From contig AP022133.1 of NCBI GenBank assembly GCA_014169315.1, forward strand, positions 1,798,001 to 1,862,000: 64,000 bases of DNA, given 5' to 3'. The DNA comes from Enterobacter cloacae (GTDB lineage Bacteria; Pseudomonadota; Gammaproteobacteria; Enterobacterales; Enterobacteriaceae). This document shows, in pieces, positions 33,216 to 43,010 of the stretch. The stretch's first letter is position 1. The number at the start of each line of letters is the position of its first letter. Below the pieces are notes generated by a model. The model did not search any database. It was not told where the DNA came from and worked only from the letters and a program-made list of their open reading frames with translations. The position numbers and the translations under genes are program-made.

Positions 33216-34178
33216 ATGCCCGATGACAACCGCGTTTACAGTTATTCCGCTGTCCTGATGGGCTCGCCCATTCTTCTGAAACTCTTTTCCCATGATGAAG
33301 CGCTCGCTTCTCGCGTATTTCGCCTGATCAAACAGTACGAAGATGTGCTCACCGTCAACCGTGCGCATTCGCAGGTGATGGATATCAACCATGCAGCCGG
33401 GCAGCATCCGGTCGCGGTCAGTCGCCCGGTATTTGAACTTATACGCTGCGCAAAAGCCGCCAGCCTGCTCCAGGACAGCGCCTTTAACCTTGCCATTGGT
33501 CCGCTGGTGAAACGCTGGAAAATCGGCTTTCGGGGAGATAGCGTACCGCCAGCCGATGAAATTGCCTCGCTGCTTGCTGTTACCCATCCGGGTGATGTTG
33601 TGCTCGATGATGCAAACAGCAGCGTTTTTCTGACCAGGCCAGGGATGGAGATTGATCTGGGGGCGATTGCCAAAGGTTATATTGCCGACCGGGTGCGGGA
33701 TTATCTGCGCAAAGCGGGGGCTGAACTGGGGTTGATTAACCTGGGCGGTAATATCCAGACGTTAGGTTCGCCGGATGGGGGCTGGAGCGTGGGGCTTAAA
33801 AAACCGTTCGCCGGTGATGAACTGATTGGCACGATGACGGTTGAGAACATGTCCGTTGTGACATCAGGAACGTATGAGCGCTACTTTGAGCAAAACGGCA
33901 AACGCTATCACCACATTCTCAACCCACGTACTGGCTACCCGCTGGACAATGAACTGGACAGCGTAACCGTCGTTTCAAAAGATTCCATTGATGGCGATAT
34001 CTGGACCACGCTGATGTACGGAATGGGCGTGGAGAAAGGGTGTGCTGCCCTGCGTGCGCGCCCTGATATTGAGGCTATCTTTGTGACCAAAACGAAAGAA
34101 GTGGTGTTCTCTTCAGCGCACCACTTCCGTTTTACCTTACTGGACAGCAGCTATCGGGTTACTGGCAGTACTGTTTAA
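33216..34178 (+). CDS. apbE: ApbE-type FAD:protein FMN transferase
   Basis: 320 residues from the ATG at 33216, 8 bases after GAGGA. Family motifs: EIDLGAIAKGYIADRV, LINLGGNIQTLG, and YERYFEQNGKRYHHILNPRTGYP. ApbE moves FMN from FAD onto a threonine of target proteins; the target here is very probably the reductase just upstream. No signal peptide or lipobox is visible, unlike periplasmic ApbE lipoproteins, so it acts in the cytoplasm, where the reductase is. It overlaps the convergent dcuR gene by 20 bases. Confidence 0.92.
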   Translation: MPDDNRVYSYSAVLMGSPILLKLFSHDEALASRVFRLIKQYEDVLTVNRAHSQVMDINHAAGQHPVAVSRPVFELIRCAKAASLLQDSAFNLAIGPLVKRWKIGFRGDSVPPADEIASLLAVTHPGDVVLDDANSSVFLTRPGMEIDLGAIAKGYIADRVRDYLRKAGAELGLINLGGNIQTLGSPDGGWSVGLKKPFAGDELIGTMTVENMSVVTSGTYERYFEQNGKRYHHILNPRTGYPLDNELDSVTVVSKDSIDGDIWTTLMYGMGVEKGCAALRARPDIEAIFVTKTKEVVFSSAHHFRFTLLDSSYRVTGSTV

Positions 34179-34878
34179 GCAGCCCTGTCTGCTCGGGCTG
34201 GAGCCGGTAACGATATACCGGACGCCCGGTGGCACCATAGTGAATGCTGGTGAACAGGATGTTGATTTGAGCCAGCCAGATCAAATACTTGCGACAGGAA
34301 ACGCGCGAGATATTCACCGCGCTCGCCAGGTCATCCGTGGAAAACTCCATCTCCGGGTGCGCGTCAATCCACTGACAGATGGTGCGCAGCGTCTGCGGGG
34401 TTAACCCTTTCGGCAGTTTTTTACTGTCCGCCAGCTCCGGCGCACCGCCGTGCAGCAGTCTGTCCACATCTGCCTGCTCATAATACTGGTGTGAACCCAT
34501 CAGGTTACGTTTTGCCTTCCAGCCGCTCAACGCCTCTTCGAAACGCGGGAACTGGAACGGTTTAATCAGATAATCCACCACGCCGTAATGCATGGAGGTC
34601 TGGATCGTTGCGGCATCGGATGCCGATGAGATCATAATCACATCGATCGGGCGGCCTGACGCACGGATGATGGGCAACAGATCCAGCCCGTTATCCTGTT
34701 GCATATAAACATCCAGCAGCACCAGATCGACAGGCTGGCTCGGGTTATTAATGACTGCCTCGGCCTGGTTGAGCGTAGAGGCGACACCGCAGCAGCTAAA
34801 GCCTTCAACACGGTTGACGTACAGACGGTTGAGGTCAGCTACCATTGCGTCATCATCGACAATTAAAACATTTATCAC
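34159..34878 (-). CDS. dcuR: Response regulator DcuR
   Basis: 239 residues. Residues 1-120 are a receiver domain (MINVLIVDDDAMVADLN acidic pocket, LVLLDVYMQQDNGLDLLP with the phosphorylated Asp, LIKPF Lys). The C-terminal KGLTPQTLRTICQWID and VNISRVSCRKYL form the DNA-binding domain of the CitB/DcuR family. E. coli DcuR differs in few positions. It activates C4-dicarboxylate genes on fumarate or malate signals. It overlaps dcuS by 4 bases; both genes are transcribed away from the transporter and reductase region. Confidence 0.93.
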   Translation of the reverse strand: MINVLIVDDDAMVADLNRLYVNRVEGFSCCGVASTLNQAEAVINNPSQPVDLVLLDVYMQQDNGLDLLPIIRASGRPIDVIMISSASDAATIQTSMHYGVVDYLIKPFQFPRFEEALSGWKAKRNLMGSHQYYEQADVDRLLHGGAPELADSKKLPKGLTPQTLRTICQWIDAHPEMEFSTDDLASAVNISRVSCRKYLIWLAQINILFTSIHYGATGRPVYRYRLQPEQTGLLKQYCQ

Positions 34879-36491
34879 GCGATATTCCTCTCGCTATCCC
34901 AGGGGATGTGAACAAAAAATTGAGTAAATACACCCGGTTCAGACTCGACGCTGATGTCCCCACCGAGATTCTGGATCTGCTGGCGGGCAAGGAACAACCC
35001 AACGCCCCGGTTTTCACCTTTTGTTGAGAAGCCCTTCGTAAAAATATCCTCCAGTGCTACCGGATCGATGCCTGGGCCATCATCGCTGACTTCACAGCTG
35101 AGCCAGCCGCTTTGATAGTGCAGCAGCAGGCTGATTTCACCTTCCGTTTGATCCTGCATAGCGTCCAGTGCATTTTCGATCAGATTCCCCAGCACGGTAA
35201 TGAGTACCGCGACCTGCTCTTCGTTGGCCGTGTCGGGGAGCAGACATTCGTCGGACAGCGTGAGGGTAATTCCGGCCTCTTTTGCCCGGTTGATTTTACC
35301 CAGCAAAAAGCCAGCAATCACCGGAGATTTAATCTTATGCTGAATGGCTCCAATGTCAGTCTGGTAATTATGCGCCGTCTGGATAATGTACTCTTCCAGC
35401 TTGTCATAGCGCTTCATATGCAGCAGCCCCAGGATCACATGCAGCTTATTCATAAACTCATGGGTGTGGGAGCGCAGGGCATCGACGTAGTTGACCATGC
35501 CATCAATACGCTGCATCAGCTGGCTGATTTCCGTTTTATCGCGGAAGGTGCAGATGGCCCCAATCACCCGATTCCGGCTTTTTACCGGCACCATATTACA
35601 AAGTAATAACCGCCCGTTGCAGCTGATCTCCTGGTCCTGGCGGGCAATACCGGTTTTCGACACTTCCCGCAGGCTTGTCAGCAGCGGTTCGCTGGTATTT
35701 TCGGTTTGTTGGCCCGGTAACAGGAGTAACATTTCTCTGCCAGCGTGGTTGACCATCGTGACGCGACCATGAATATCTACCGCCAGGACACCTTCCCGGA
35801 GCGACTGTAGCATCGCCTGACGTTGCTCAAATAGCGCGGAGATTTCGTACGGCTCCAGACCAAACAGGATCCGTTTCAGTACGCGGACAAGACCCCAGAT
35901 CGCCAGCGAACTCATCAGGATACTGAACAGAATGGTCCAGACGGCGTTCAACCGCCCGCGCGTAATTTGATCTTCAACTTTATTGAGGGAGATCCCCACC
36001 ACGACAACGCCAATTTGCTCGTGCTGGGCGTCGTAGACCGGTGTGAACACGCGCAAGGCCTCGGCTAGTGCGCCCCGGTTAACGGAGACATTCTCCTTTC
36101 CTTCCAGAGCGGGTGTCAGATCGTCGCCAATAAAATGCAGGCCTAACAGCGCTTCGTTCGGGTGAGCGTAACGAATACCGCGCATGTCGGTGACCACGGT
36201 GAACAGCAGGTCGTTACGTTGCGTCACGGCCTGAGCGAGGGGCTGGATAATATCGGCCTGTGGGGCCTGCATCAGACCACGCTTCACGTCAGGGCTGTCG
36301 GCAAAGGTGCGGGCAATCCCCAGCGCGGTATCTTTAACATCATCTCGCGTGGCCCGCGTGATTTGCACTGAATAAAGGGCAAAAACCACCAGCAGGACAG
36401 AGCCGATAATGGCGCATACCATGAGTGTGACCAGGGTGTTTAGTTTCATGGGACGTCTGCGCGTCTCAGGAAACGGCTGCAAATCGCTCAT
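34875..36491 (-). CDS. dcuS: C4-dicarboxylate sensor kinase DcuS
   Basis: 538 residues from the ATG at 36491 (GGAG 5 bases upstream). Order: helix 1 near 20-40, periplasmic PAS domain (ARTFADSPDVKRGL, VVTDMRGIRYAHPNEALLG), helix 2 near 185-205, cytoplasmic PAS (FEQRQAMLQSLREGVLAVD), His box HTHEFMNKLHVILGL, and ATPase domain (LGNLIENALDA, DDGPGI, GVGLFLARQQ). It senses fumarate, malate and related acids and phosphorylates DcuR. The domain order and start agree with E. coli DcuS (543 residues). Confidence 0.93.
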   Translation of the reverse strand: MSDLQPFPETRRRPMKLNTLVTLMVCAIIGSVLLVVFALYSVQITRATRDDVKDTALGIARTFADSPDVKRGLMQAPQADIIQPLAQAVTQRNDLLFTVVTDMRGIRYAHPNEALLGLHFIGDDLTPALEGKENVSVNRGALAEALRVFTPVYDAQHEQIGVVVVGISLNKVEDQITRGRLNAVWTILFSILMSSLAIWGLVRVLKRILFGLEPYEISALFEQRQAMLQSLREGVLAVDIHGRVTMVNHAGREMLLLLPGQQTENTSEPLLTSLREVSKTGIARQDQEISCNGRLLLCNMVPVKSRNRVIGAICTFRDKTEISQLMQRIDGMVNYVDALRSHTHEFMNKLHVILGLLHMKRYDKLEEYIIQTAHNYQTDIGAIQHKIKSPVIAGFLLGKINRAKEAGITLTLSDECLLPDTANEEQVAVLITVLGNLIENALDAMQDQTEGEISLLLHYQSGWLSCEVSDDGPGIDPVALEDIFTKGFSTKGENRGVGLFLARQQIQNLGGDISVESEPGVFTQFFVHIPWDSERNIA

Positions 36492-36612
36492 TACCACTCC
36501 GTGATAAAGGAGAAAGGGTAATTATCACCGATGCCGCGCATTTCTTAAAGCTATGTAAAAGCATGCGGTTGCTCTACTTTTCGTGACCCTCCTCGCAGGT
36601 CACCCATATAAA

Positions 36613-36626
36613 ACACTTTATAGTGT
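36613..36626. promoter_or_regulatory. Inverted repeat upstream of MurQ-like gene
   Basis: ACACT-TTAT-AGTGT lies 29 bases before the MurQ-like ATG, overlapping a plausible -10 region. It is a possible operator for a repressor. The gap 36492-36654 also holds the dcuS promoter on the other strand. Confidence 0.35.
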
Positions 36627-36654
36627 GTGGGTACTCATAATAAGGAGGCTGTTT

Positions 36655-37518
36655 ATGAGCATTATGCTTACCGGTTCGGTCAAGGAAAGACGGCACGCCA
36701 GCACGATGAATATCGATAGATTGTCCACGCTGGACATGCTGAAAGTCATTCACCAGGATGATGCACAAATCTCTACGGCCATGACTCCCTGCTTAACGAC
36801 GATTGCCCGCGTGGTCGATAACGCAGCGGCAACCCTGAGTCATGGCGGGCGTTTGGTGATCGTTGGCGCTGGCCCGTCCGGCCGCGCGGCAAAACAGGCG
36901 GCAGATGAATATGCGCCGGGAAAATCCCCGGTGATTGCCATTACGGCAGGTGATGATGCCGGAAGCTACGAGCGTGGTGTCGCTGACCTGCAGGCTATCG
37001 GGTTTGGCGAGCACGACATGATGCTGGCGGTCACCGTCAGTGGAAAAACCCCCTGGGTCTGGGGAGCCATGCGGCATGCGTGGTCGCTGGGGTCGACTGT
37101 CGCCGTTATTACCGATGATGCACAAAGCGAGGCGGCGCAGCTGGCAAGCATGGTCATTGCGCCTGAACTGGGGGCTGATGCCGTTGCCGGGTATATCAAT
37201 ACCAAAGCGGGAATTGCGCAAAAAATGATCCTCAGCATGGTCGCTACCGGGCTGGCAATTCGCACCGGGCGTGTTTACAGCAACCTGCGTGTGGATCTGG
37301 AAGCAAGCAATACCAAATGGGTTGAACGGCAAATTGCGATTGTAATGGAAGCCGGGGGATGCACCCGCGCCGTTGCGAAAGCGGCGCTGGAAAGCTGTAA
37401 CAACAACTGTAAAACAGCGGTGCTGATGGTACTGACCGGGCTGGATGCGTGGAAAGCGCATGAGTTGCTGGCGCAGAATAATGGATTTATTCGGGTGGCA
37501 TTGCAGGAAGCACCGTAA
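36655..37518 (+). CDS. MurQ-like SIS-domain protein (divergent etherase)
   Basis: 287 residues from an ATG preceded by AAGGAGG. The N-terminal VKERRHASTMNIDRLSTLDML is the MurQ (N-acetylmuramic acid 6-phosphate etherase) signature, followed by the SIS phosphosugar site RLVIVGAGPSGRAAKQAA and VTVSGKTPWVWGAM. Relative to E. coli MurQ a segment of about ten residues after AGDDAG is missing, where the VEGAED stretch with a catalytic acid would be. No murP or murR is nearby. Probably acts on a phosphorylated sugar or sugar ether, but the substrate may differ from MurNAc 6-phosphate. Confidence 0.75.
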   Translation: MSIMLTGSVKERRHASTMNIDRLSTLDMLKVIHQDDAQISTAMTPCLTTIARVVDNAAATLSHGGRLVIVGAGPSGRAAKQAADEYAPGKSPVIAITAGDDAGSYERGVADLQAIGFGEHDMMLAVTVSGKTPWVWGAMRHAWSLGSTVAVITDDAQSEAAQLASMVIAPELGADAVAGYINTKAGIAQKMILSMVATGLAIRTGRVYSNLRVDLEASNTKWVERQIAIVMEAGGCTRAVAKAALESCNNNCKTAVLMVLTGLDAWKAHELLAQNNGFIRVALQEAP

Positions 37519-37535
37519 GGGTGTGTGCCAGAGAC

Positions 37536-37562
37536 AAAAAAAGCCCGCTGTATGCGGGCTTT
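37536..37562. terminator. Shared terminator of MurQ-like gene and porin
   Basis: AAAGCCCGC (37540-37548) pairs with GCGGGCTTT (37554-37562) around TGTAT, with A- and T-runs on each side. It serves both convergent genes. Confidence 0.75.
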
Positions 37563-37576
37563 AGTCTTTATGGGGA

Positions 37577-38683
37577 TTAGAACTGATAAACCAGACCTAC
37601 CGCCACGATATCATCAGTGCTGATACCGTTTGCGCTGTAGAAGTTATCGTCTTCATCCAGCAGGTTGATTTTGTAATCAACATAGGTGGACATATTCTTA
37701 TTGAAGTAATACGTTGCGCCAACGTCTGCATATTTCACTAAATCTTTGTCGTTACCGTAGCTGGTGTTCAGGTCTTTACCTTTAGACATCAGGAAAGAGA
37801 CGGCAGGACGCAGACCGAAGTCGAACTGGTACTGTGCAGTGACTTCAAAGTTCTGGGTTTTGTTTGCTACACCGAAGTCACCGTATGGCGTCATGTTGCG
37901 GGTTTCTGCATACATTGCGGCCAGATAGACGCTGTTGGCATCATATTTCATGCCCAGGGTCCAGGCATCCGCTTTGTCACCGCCAGCCGTCGTTTTAGTG
38001 ACCTGATCGTTGGTACGGTCGGAAGAGGAATATGCTGCACCAGCGGTGAAGCCCATTCCGAAGTCGTAGGAGGTTGAAATACCCCAGCCGTCACCGTTTT
38101 CTTTACGAATATCACGGCCGTTGTTGGTGCCTTCCTGATCGTTTGATGCACTTTCATTATTACCCTGGTACTGAAGGGCAAAATTCAGGCCATCGGCCAT
38201 ACCGAAGAAACCATTGTTACGGTAAGTTGCAACACCGTTTGCACGGCCAGTCATAAAGTTATCGGTATGGGTATAGGAGTCGCCGCCGAACTCAGGCAGC
38301 ATATCGGTCCAGCCTTCTACGTCGTATACAACACCGTAATTACGACCGTAGTCAAATGAACCGTATTCACCAAATTTCAGACCCGCAAAACCAAGACGTG
38401 TCCACGATTGTTTGTCACTGCCTTCAGTATTATTTGCCTGAATATTATATTCCCACTGACCATAACCGGTCAGCTGAGCGTTAATCTGGGTTTCGCCTTT
38501 GAAGCCCAAACGTACATAGCTCATGTCGCCGTCAGAACCGGTGTCATCAGAGAAATAGTGCAGACCATCCACTTTACCGTACAGGTCTAATTTATTGCCG
38601 TTGTTGTTGTACACTTCAGCCGCATTTGCAGCACCAGCCATTAATAAGGCAGGTACAATAATTGCCAGAACTTTTCTTTTCAT
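37577..38683 (-). CDS. General porin, OmpC/OmpS family
   Basis: 368 residues with a 21-residue signal peptide ([21 protein letters not shown]) and a 16-strand porin pattern beginning [23 protein letters not shown] and ending in a C-terminal phenylalanine (VGLVYQF) for outer-membrane insertion. Loop 3 carries the [18 protein letters not shown] constriction motif. Trimer forming a nonspecific channel. The location beside drpB and yedJ is that of E. coli yedS (there a pseudogene) and of Salmonella ompS-type quiescent porins. The long AT-rich promoter region suggests H-NS and OmpR control. Confidence 0.92.
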   Translation of the reverse strand: MKRKVLAIIVPALLMAGAANAAEVYNNNGNKLDLYGKVDGLHYFSDDTGSDGDMSYVRLGFKGETQINAQLTGYGQWEYNIQANNTEGSDKQSWTRLGFAGLKFGEYGSFDYGRNYGVVYDVEGWTDMLPEFGGDSYTHTDNFMTGRANGVATYRNNGFFGMADGLNFALQYQGNNESASNDQEGTNNGRDIRKENGDGWGISTSYDFGMGFTAGAAYSSSDRTNDQVTKTTAGGDKADAWTLGMKYDANSVYLAAMYAETRNMTPYGDFGVANKTQNFEVTAQYQFDFGLRPAVSFLMSKGKDLNTSYGNDKDLVKYADVGATYYFNKNMSTYVDYKINLLDEDDNFYSANGISTDDIVAVGLVYQF

Positions 38684-39079
38684 TATATATTCCCTTTAAA
38701 GATAATTTATATGAATATATGTAGTGACTCTCCGTAACTACAGGCCAGATACTATTCTATGGGATATTATTTAGGTTCAAAAATAAATGTAATTAAAATA
38801 GTAAAAGAATTACAAAATGTTTCTATTTGTCTATTTATTTTTCTTGTGAATTTCTTTCCCGAATATATAGGGATTAATTATTATTAAGTATTTATTTTGA
38901 ATATTATTCCGTAGTTTTAATTTGCAGGAATTATATTTCATGTGACGTGTAGTCAGAAGAGAACATCATTTTCAACAGCATTACGCCGGGAATGTGCCAG
39001 TCTGCAAATTTGCCAGAGATCAACTTAACGCAAACTTGCGAGCAGAAAGCGTCGCGGAGCCCGACGTTTAATGCCAAAA
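38684..39079. other. AT-rich porin promoter region
   Basis: About 400 bases of AT-rich DNA upstream of the porin on the minus strand; no gene. Several AT tracts are expected for OmpR and H-NS binding. The short palindrome GCAAATTTGC is near 39004 and CGCAA-AC-TTGCG near 39031. Whether a small RNA is encoded, as beside ompN in E. coli, could not be shown. Confidence 0.4.
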
Positions 39080-39095
39080 TGTGACTATCATCACA
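39080..39095. promoter_or_regulatory. CRP site upstream of drpB
   Basis: TGTGA-CTATCA-TCACA matches the CRP consensus half-sites exactly with the required 6-base spacer. Its centre is 65 bases before the drpB ATG, fitting a class I or II activator depending on the transcript start; it is about 400 bases from the porin start. Confidence 0.7.
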
Positions 39096-39152
39096 AAATT
39101 TGAGTGGATATGTGAAAACGGTAACGTGGTTGCCGTGGAGTAAGGATTGAAG

Positions 39153-39422
39153 ATGGAACGAAAAAACGATCGTAGCCTGGGAGGCAAACTGGCTCTGTGG
39201 GTGTTTTACGCTTTTTGCGGATACTTTGTCTGGGCGATGGTTCGCTATATATGGGTAGTGAGTAAAATTCCTTCACTGTCCGATACCATTGTTGACGGGT
39301 CTCTGGGATCGACCAGCGGTAAGTGGCTTGGGGCACTGTTTGGCTTTTTAGTACTGAGCACCGTAGGCCTGATTCTGGGCGGGATTGCCTGGTACACGCG
39401 CCCACGCCAGGACAACCCGTGA
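39153..39422 (+). CDS. drpB: Cell division protein DrpB (YedR)
   Basis: 89 residues from the ATG at 39153, preceded by TAAGGA. MERKNDRSLGGKLALWVFYAFCGYFVW and a second helix WLGALFGFLVLSTVGLILGGIAW give two membrane helices and match E. coli DrpB. DrpB is a small inner-membrane protein that suppresses division defects when in excess. A TTG at 39147 is the alternative start. yedJ follows by 51 bases. Confidence 0.9.
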   Translation: MERKNDRSLGGKLALWVFYAFCGYFVWAMVRYIWVVSKIPSLSDTIVDGSLGSTSGKWLGALFGFLVLSTVGLILGGIAWYTRPRQDNP

Positions 39423-39473
39423 TAGCCGCAGGGAAAATTGCTATTGTAGTGGTTTAAGCGACAGGACGTGATG

Positions 39474-40175
39474 ATGGAAATTGCACAGTGGCAACACCGC
39501 TTTGAGCGCTGGCTTGATGAAAACCACACTACCGACGACGCCGCGCATGATATTTCGCACTTTCGCCGTGTCTGGATGACGGCGCAGAACATCATGGCTA
39601 ACCAGATGGCTGAGCCGCTGGTCGTGCTGACGGCATGTTATTTCCATGACATTGTCAGCCTGCCGAAAAACCATCCCGATCGTAGCCAGTCATCACAGCT
39701 GGCGGCGCGCGAGACGCGTAATATTTTAAGACGCGATTTCCCTGATTTTCCCTCAGAGCACTATGCTGCCGTGGAGCATGCCATTGAGGCGCACAGCTTT
39801 AGCGCAGGCATTACGCCGCAAAGCCCTGAGGCCAAAATTGTGCAGGATGCTGACCGGCTGGAGGCATTAGGCGCTATCGGTCTTGCACGTGTTTTTGCCG
39901 TATCGGGGGCGCTGGGTGTGGCGCTTTTTGATGCAGAAGATCCGTTCGCTGATGCTCGCCCGCTGGACGACAGAACCTTCGCGCTCGACCATTTTCAGAC
40001 CAAGCTACTGCGCTTGCCAGAGACAATGAAAACGGAAGTGGGGCGCGAACTCGCGCGGCATAACGCCGATTTTCTGATCCAGTTTATGGCAAAACTGAGT
40101 GCCGAATTACAGGGTGACTGCCTGGGGTTAGATAGCCAGGTTCAGCACCGCTTTCGCCGCAGTTTGAGTGACTGA
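39474..40175 (+). CDS. yedJ: HD-domain phosphohydrolase YedJ
   Basis: 233 residues. [10 protein letters not shown] and [15 protein letters not shown] form the HD metal site, with AHSFSAG and [19 protein letters not shown] the remaining conserved stretches, all matching E. coli YedJ. A metal-dependent phosphohydrolase with an unknown natural substrate. In-frame starts at 39468 (GTG), 39471 and 39474 (ATG); the last best matches the E. coli N-terminus. Confidence 0.92.
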   Translation: MEIAQWQHRFERWLDENHTTDDAAHDISHFRRVWMTAQNIMANQMAEPLVVLTACYFHDIVSLPKNHPDRSQSSQLAARETRNILRRDFPDFPSEHYAAVEHAIEAHSFSAGITPQSPEAKIVQDADRLEALGAIGLARVFAVSGALGVALFDAEDPFADARPLDDRTFALDHFQTKLLRLPETMKTEVGRELARHNADFLIQFMAKLSAELQGDCLGLDSQVQHRFRRSLSD

Positions 40176-40218
40176 ACTGTGGTAATCTGTTCCCCGTCTT
40201 TATTGCCTGGTTAAAAGA

Positions 40219-41652
40219 ATGCAGGAAAATCGATCAGTGACTAAGCCCGCGTCTGAGCAGGCTGAGAAATCAACGGCAACGGTACAGGCGCTACTGCACC
40301 AGTTGCTGGATATCTATGATGCTAAATCTTTGGCAAACCAGCTGGCAGCACACGGTGAGAGCCACTGGAGCCCGGCAATTCTCAAGAGACTGCTTACCAG
40401 CGAGCGGGCAGGGCATCGCCTGAGCGAGAGCGAGTTCCGTTACCTGCAAAACCTGCTTCCGCGCCCGTCAGCGGCACATCCGAACTATGCCTTTCGTTTT
40501 ATCGATCTCTTTGCCGGTATCGGCGGGATCCGGCACGGGTTTGAAGCCATTGGTGGGCAGTGCGTATTTACCAGCGAGTGGAATAAACATGCGGTTCGTA
40601 CCTATAAAGCCAACTGGTATTGTGACCCTGACGCGCATCATTTCAATGCCGATATCCGCGATGTGACCCTGAGCCACAAAAGCGGTGTGACCGATGCAGA
40701 GGCTGCCGCCCATATTCGCGATACTATTCCTGCACACGATGTCCTTCTGGCTGGTTTTCCGTGCCAGCCTTTCTCGCTTGCCGGGGTATCGAAAAAAAAT
40801 GCCCTCGGACGCGCCCACGGTTTTGCCTGCGATACGCAGGGAACGCTGTTTTTTGACGTTGCCCGTATTATTGATGCCCGTCGTCCGGCCATTTTTGTGC
40901 TGGAAAACGTCAAGAATTTAAAGAGCCATGACGGTGGGAAAACCTTCCGTATTATCATGCAAACGCTCGATGAGCTGGGCTACGACGTGGCCGACTCGCA
41001 GGATATGGGCGCAGATGACCCGAAAATCATCGATGGCAAATTTTTCCTGCCTCAACACCGCGAACGTATTGTGCTGGTGGGCTTCCGTCGCGATCTCAAT
41101 CTGAAGGGGGATTTTACCCTGCGGGATATCCCGTCGTTGTATCCGGCGCGTCGTCCGACCGTGGCTGATCTGCTGGAGCCCGCCATCGATGCCAAATTTA
41201 TCCTGACCCCGGTGCTGTGGAAATACCTCTATCGCTATGCCAAAAAACACCAGGCAAAGGGCAATGGTTTTGGTTTTGGTATGGTTAACCCGAACGATCC
41301 GCACAGCGTGACCCGCACACTGTCCGCCCGCTACTATAAAGACGGCGCGGAAATTCTTATCGACAGAGGGTGGGATAAAGCCCTGGGCGAGAAAGACTTC
41401 GACGACCCGCAGAACCAGCGTCATCGTCCGCGTCGCTTAACGCCACGTGAATGCGCGCGCCTGATGGGGTTTGAAACGCCGCAGGGTTACAGCTTCCGTA
41501 TACCGGTGTCGGACACTCAGGCGTACCGTCAGTTTGGTAATTCCGTGGTGGTTCCCGCATTTGCCGCAGTGGCAAAACTACTGGCCCCACGCATCAAACA
41601 GGCTGTTGCGCTGCGCCAGAGTGAGGCCGTCAATGACGGATGTACACAATAA
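40219..41652 (+). CDS. dcm: DNA-cytosine methyltransferase Dcm
   Basis: 477 residues. C5-methyltransferase motifs in order: [15 protein letters not shown] (I), [12 protein letters not shown] with catalytic Cys182 (IV), FVLENVKN (VI), [11 protein letters not shown] (VIII), then [13 protein letters not shown] and YRQFGNSVV (IX-X). Dcm methylates the inner cytosine of CCWGG. No partner restriction enzyme is nearby; vsr overlaps its 3' end by 20 bases, as in E. coli. The N-terminal 90 residues vary relative to E. coli Dcm but length is normal (472 there). Confidence 0.97.
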   Translation: MQENRSVTKPASEQAEKSTATVQALLHQLLDIYDAKSLANQLAAHGESHWSPAILKRLLTSERAGHRLSESEFRYLQNLLPRPSAAHPNYAFRFIDLFAGIGGIRHGFEAIGGQCVFTSEWNKHAVRTYKANWYCDPDAHHFNADIRDVTLSHKSGVTDAEAAAHIRDTIPAHDVLLAGFPCQPFSLAGVSKKNALGRAHGFACDTQGTLFFDVARIIDARRPAIFVLENVKNLKSHDGGKTFRIIMQTLDELGYDVADSQDMGADDPKIIDGKFFLPQHRERIVLVGFRRDLNLKGDFTLRDIPSLYPARRPTVADLLEPAIDAKFILTPVLWKYLYRYAKKHQAKGNGFGFGMVNPNDPHSVTRTLSARYYKDGAEILIDRGWDKALGEKDFDDPQNQRHRPRRLTPRECARLMGFETPQGYSFRIPVSDTQAYRQFGNSVVVPAFAAVAKLLAPRIKQAVALRQSEAVNDGCTQ

Positions 41653-42136
41653 GGCGACTCGCAGTAAAAATATGCGTGCCATCGGCACGCGTGATACCGC
41701 AATAGAAAAACGGCTAGCCGGGTTACTGGAGCTGGCTGGTTTTGATTTTCGCGTGCAGGATGCCGCGCTTGCCGGGCGTCCCGACTTCGTGGTCGATGCG
41801 TATCAGTGCATCATCTTTACCCACGGCTGCTTCTGGCATCATCATGACTGTTACCTGTTTAAAGTCCCTGCGACCCGCACCGATTTCTGGCTGGACAAAA
41901 TAGGTAAGAATGTGGCGCGAGACAAACGTGATATTGCAACGCTTGTTGCACAAGGCTGGCGGGTGCTGATTGTCTGGGAGTGTGCGCTGCGCGGCAAGCT
42001 GAAGCTGAATGATGTGGAACTGACTGAGCGGCTGGAAGAGTGGATCTGCGGCGGCGGGCAGGCCGCGCAGATCGACACCCAGGGGATCCATCCGCTTAGG
42101 GTTTCTCCACCTCACACGGAACCACCACCGGTTTAG
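41633..42136 (+). CDS. vsr: Very short patch repair endonuclease Vsr
   Basis: 167 residues from the ATG at 41633 in the dcm overlap. [47 protein letters not shown] and [28 protein letters not shown] are the known catalytic and zinc-binding stretches. Vsr nicks 5' of T in T:G mismatches from deaminated Dcm sites. It is about 11 residues longer than E. coli Vsr (156), the extra tail lying in the overlap with the 3' end of yedA (41 bases, opposite strand). Confidence 0.95.
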   Translation: MTDVHNKATRSKNMRAIGTRDTAIEKRLAGLLELAGFDFRVQDAALAGRPDFVVDAYQCIIFTHGCFWHHHDCYLFKVPATRTDFWLDKIGKNVARDKRDIATLVAQGWRVLIVWECALRGKLKLNDVELTERLEEWICGGGQAAQIDTQGIHPLRVSPPHTEPPPV

Positions 42137-43010
42137 CCGGCAGCAAATATTTCCCCAGCGTGACCAACACCACGGCAAAAACAATCACGCCTAATGCCAG
42201 CCATTCAATGGGAGAGAGCGTTTCGCCACCGAATCCGCTTCCCAGCAGTACGGCCACTACCGGGTTGACATACGCGTAGCTGGTGGCGACGGCAGGGGAG
42301 ACGTTACGGATCAGGAACATATAGGCACTAATGGCAATGATGGAGCCAAACAGCGCCAGGTAACCTACGGCCAGGAAGCCCGACAGATCCGGCACTGCCG
42401 TCAGCTTTTCGCCCGTCAGCATGGAGGCAATCGACAACACAATTCCTGCGGCGAGCATCTCAATTGCGCCAGCCATCATGCCGGACGGTAACTCAATGCG
42501 CGAACCGTACACGGAACCAAACGCCCAGCTCATGGAGCCAATCATGATCAACAGCGCGCCCCACGGATTTCCGCTCAGGTTGCCGCCGCTGTTGAGCAGG
42601 ATAATCCCGGCAAGACCAATCCCAATGCCTAGCCACTCCAGCTTACGGGTGCGGATGCCGAAAAGACGGCTGAAGCAAAGCGTAAACAGCGGCACGGTTG
42701 CGACCACCACTGCGGCGATCCCTGAAGGAACATTCTGGTGCTCCGCGACGGTAACCGCCCCATTCCCCACGGCCAGCAGCAGCAGGCCAATCAGGGCTGC
42801 GTTAAGCAGCGGGCGCAGTGCAGGCAGTTTATGTCCCCGCAGCAGTAAGAAGGACATCAGCAGTATGCCTGCCGAAAGAAAACGAATGCCCGCCATCATC
42901 AGCGGTGGCCAGCTTTCCACGCCGATACGAATGACAAAATAGGTGGAACCCCAGATGATATACAGCGAAAAAAGAGCACCAATGAGCGGTAATAGTTGCC
43001 GGAAACGCAT
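42096..43010 (-). CDS. yedA: EamA-family transporter YedA
   Basis: 304 residues with ten hydrophobic segments and two EamA repeats (LYIIWGSTYFVIRIGV in the first, SYAYVNPVVAVLLG in the second), matching E. coli YedA. Drug/metabolite exporter superfamily; the natural substrate is unknown. Its 3' end overlaps vsr by 41 bases in convergent orientation. Confidence 0.93.
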   Translation of the reverse strand: MRFRQLLPLIGALFSLYIIWGSTYFVIRIGVESWPPLMMAGIRFLSAGILLMSFLLLRGHKLPALRPLLNAALIGLLLLAVGNGAVTVAEHQNVPSGIAAVVVATVPLFTLCFSRLFGIRTRKLEWLGIGIGLAGIILLNSGGNLSGNPWGALLIMIGSMSWAFGSVYGSRIELPSGMMAGAIEMLAAGIVLSIASMLTGEKLTAVPDLSGFLAVGYLALFGSIIAISAYMFLIRNVSPAVATSYAYVNPVVAVLLGSGFGGETLSPIEWLALGVIVFAVVLVTLGKYLLPAKPVVVPCEVEKP

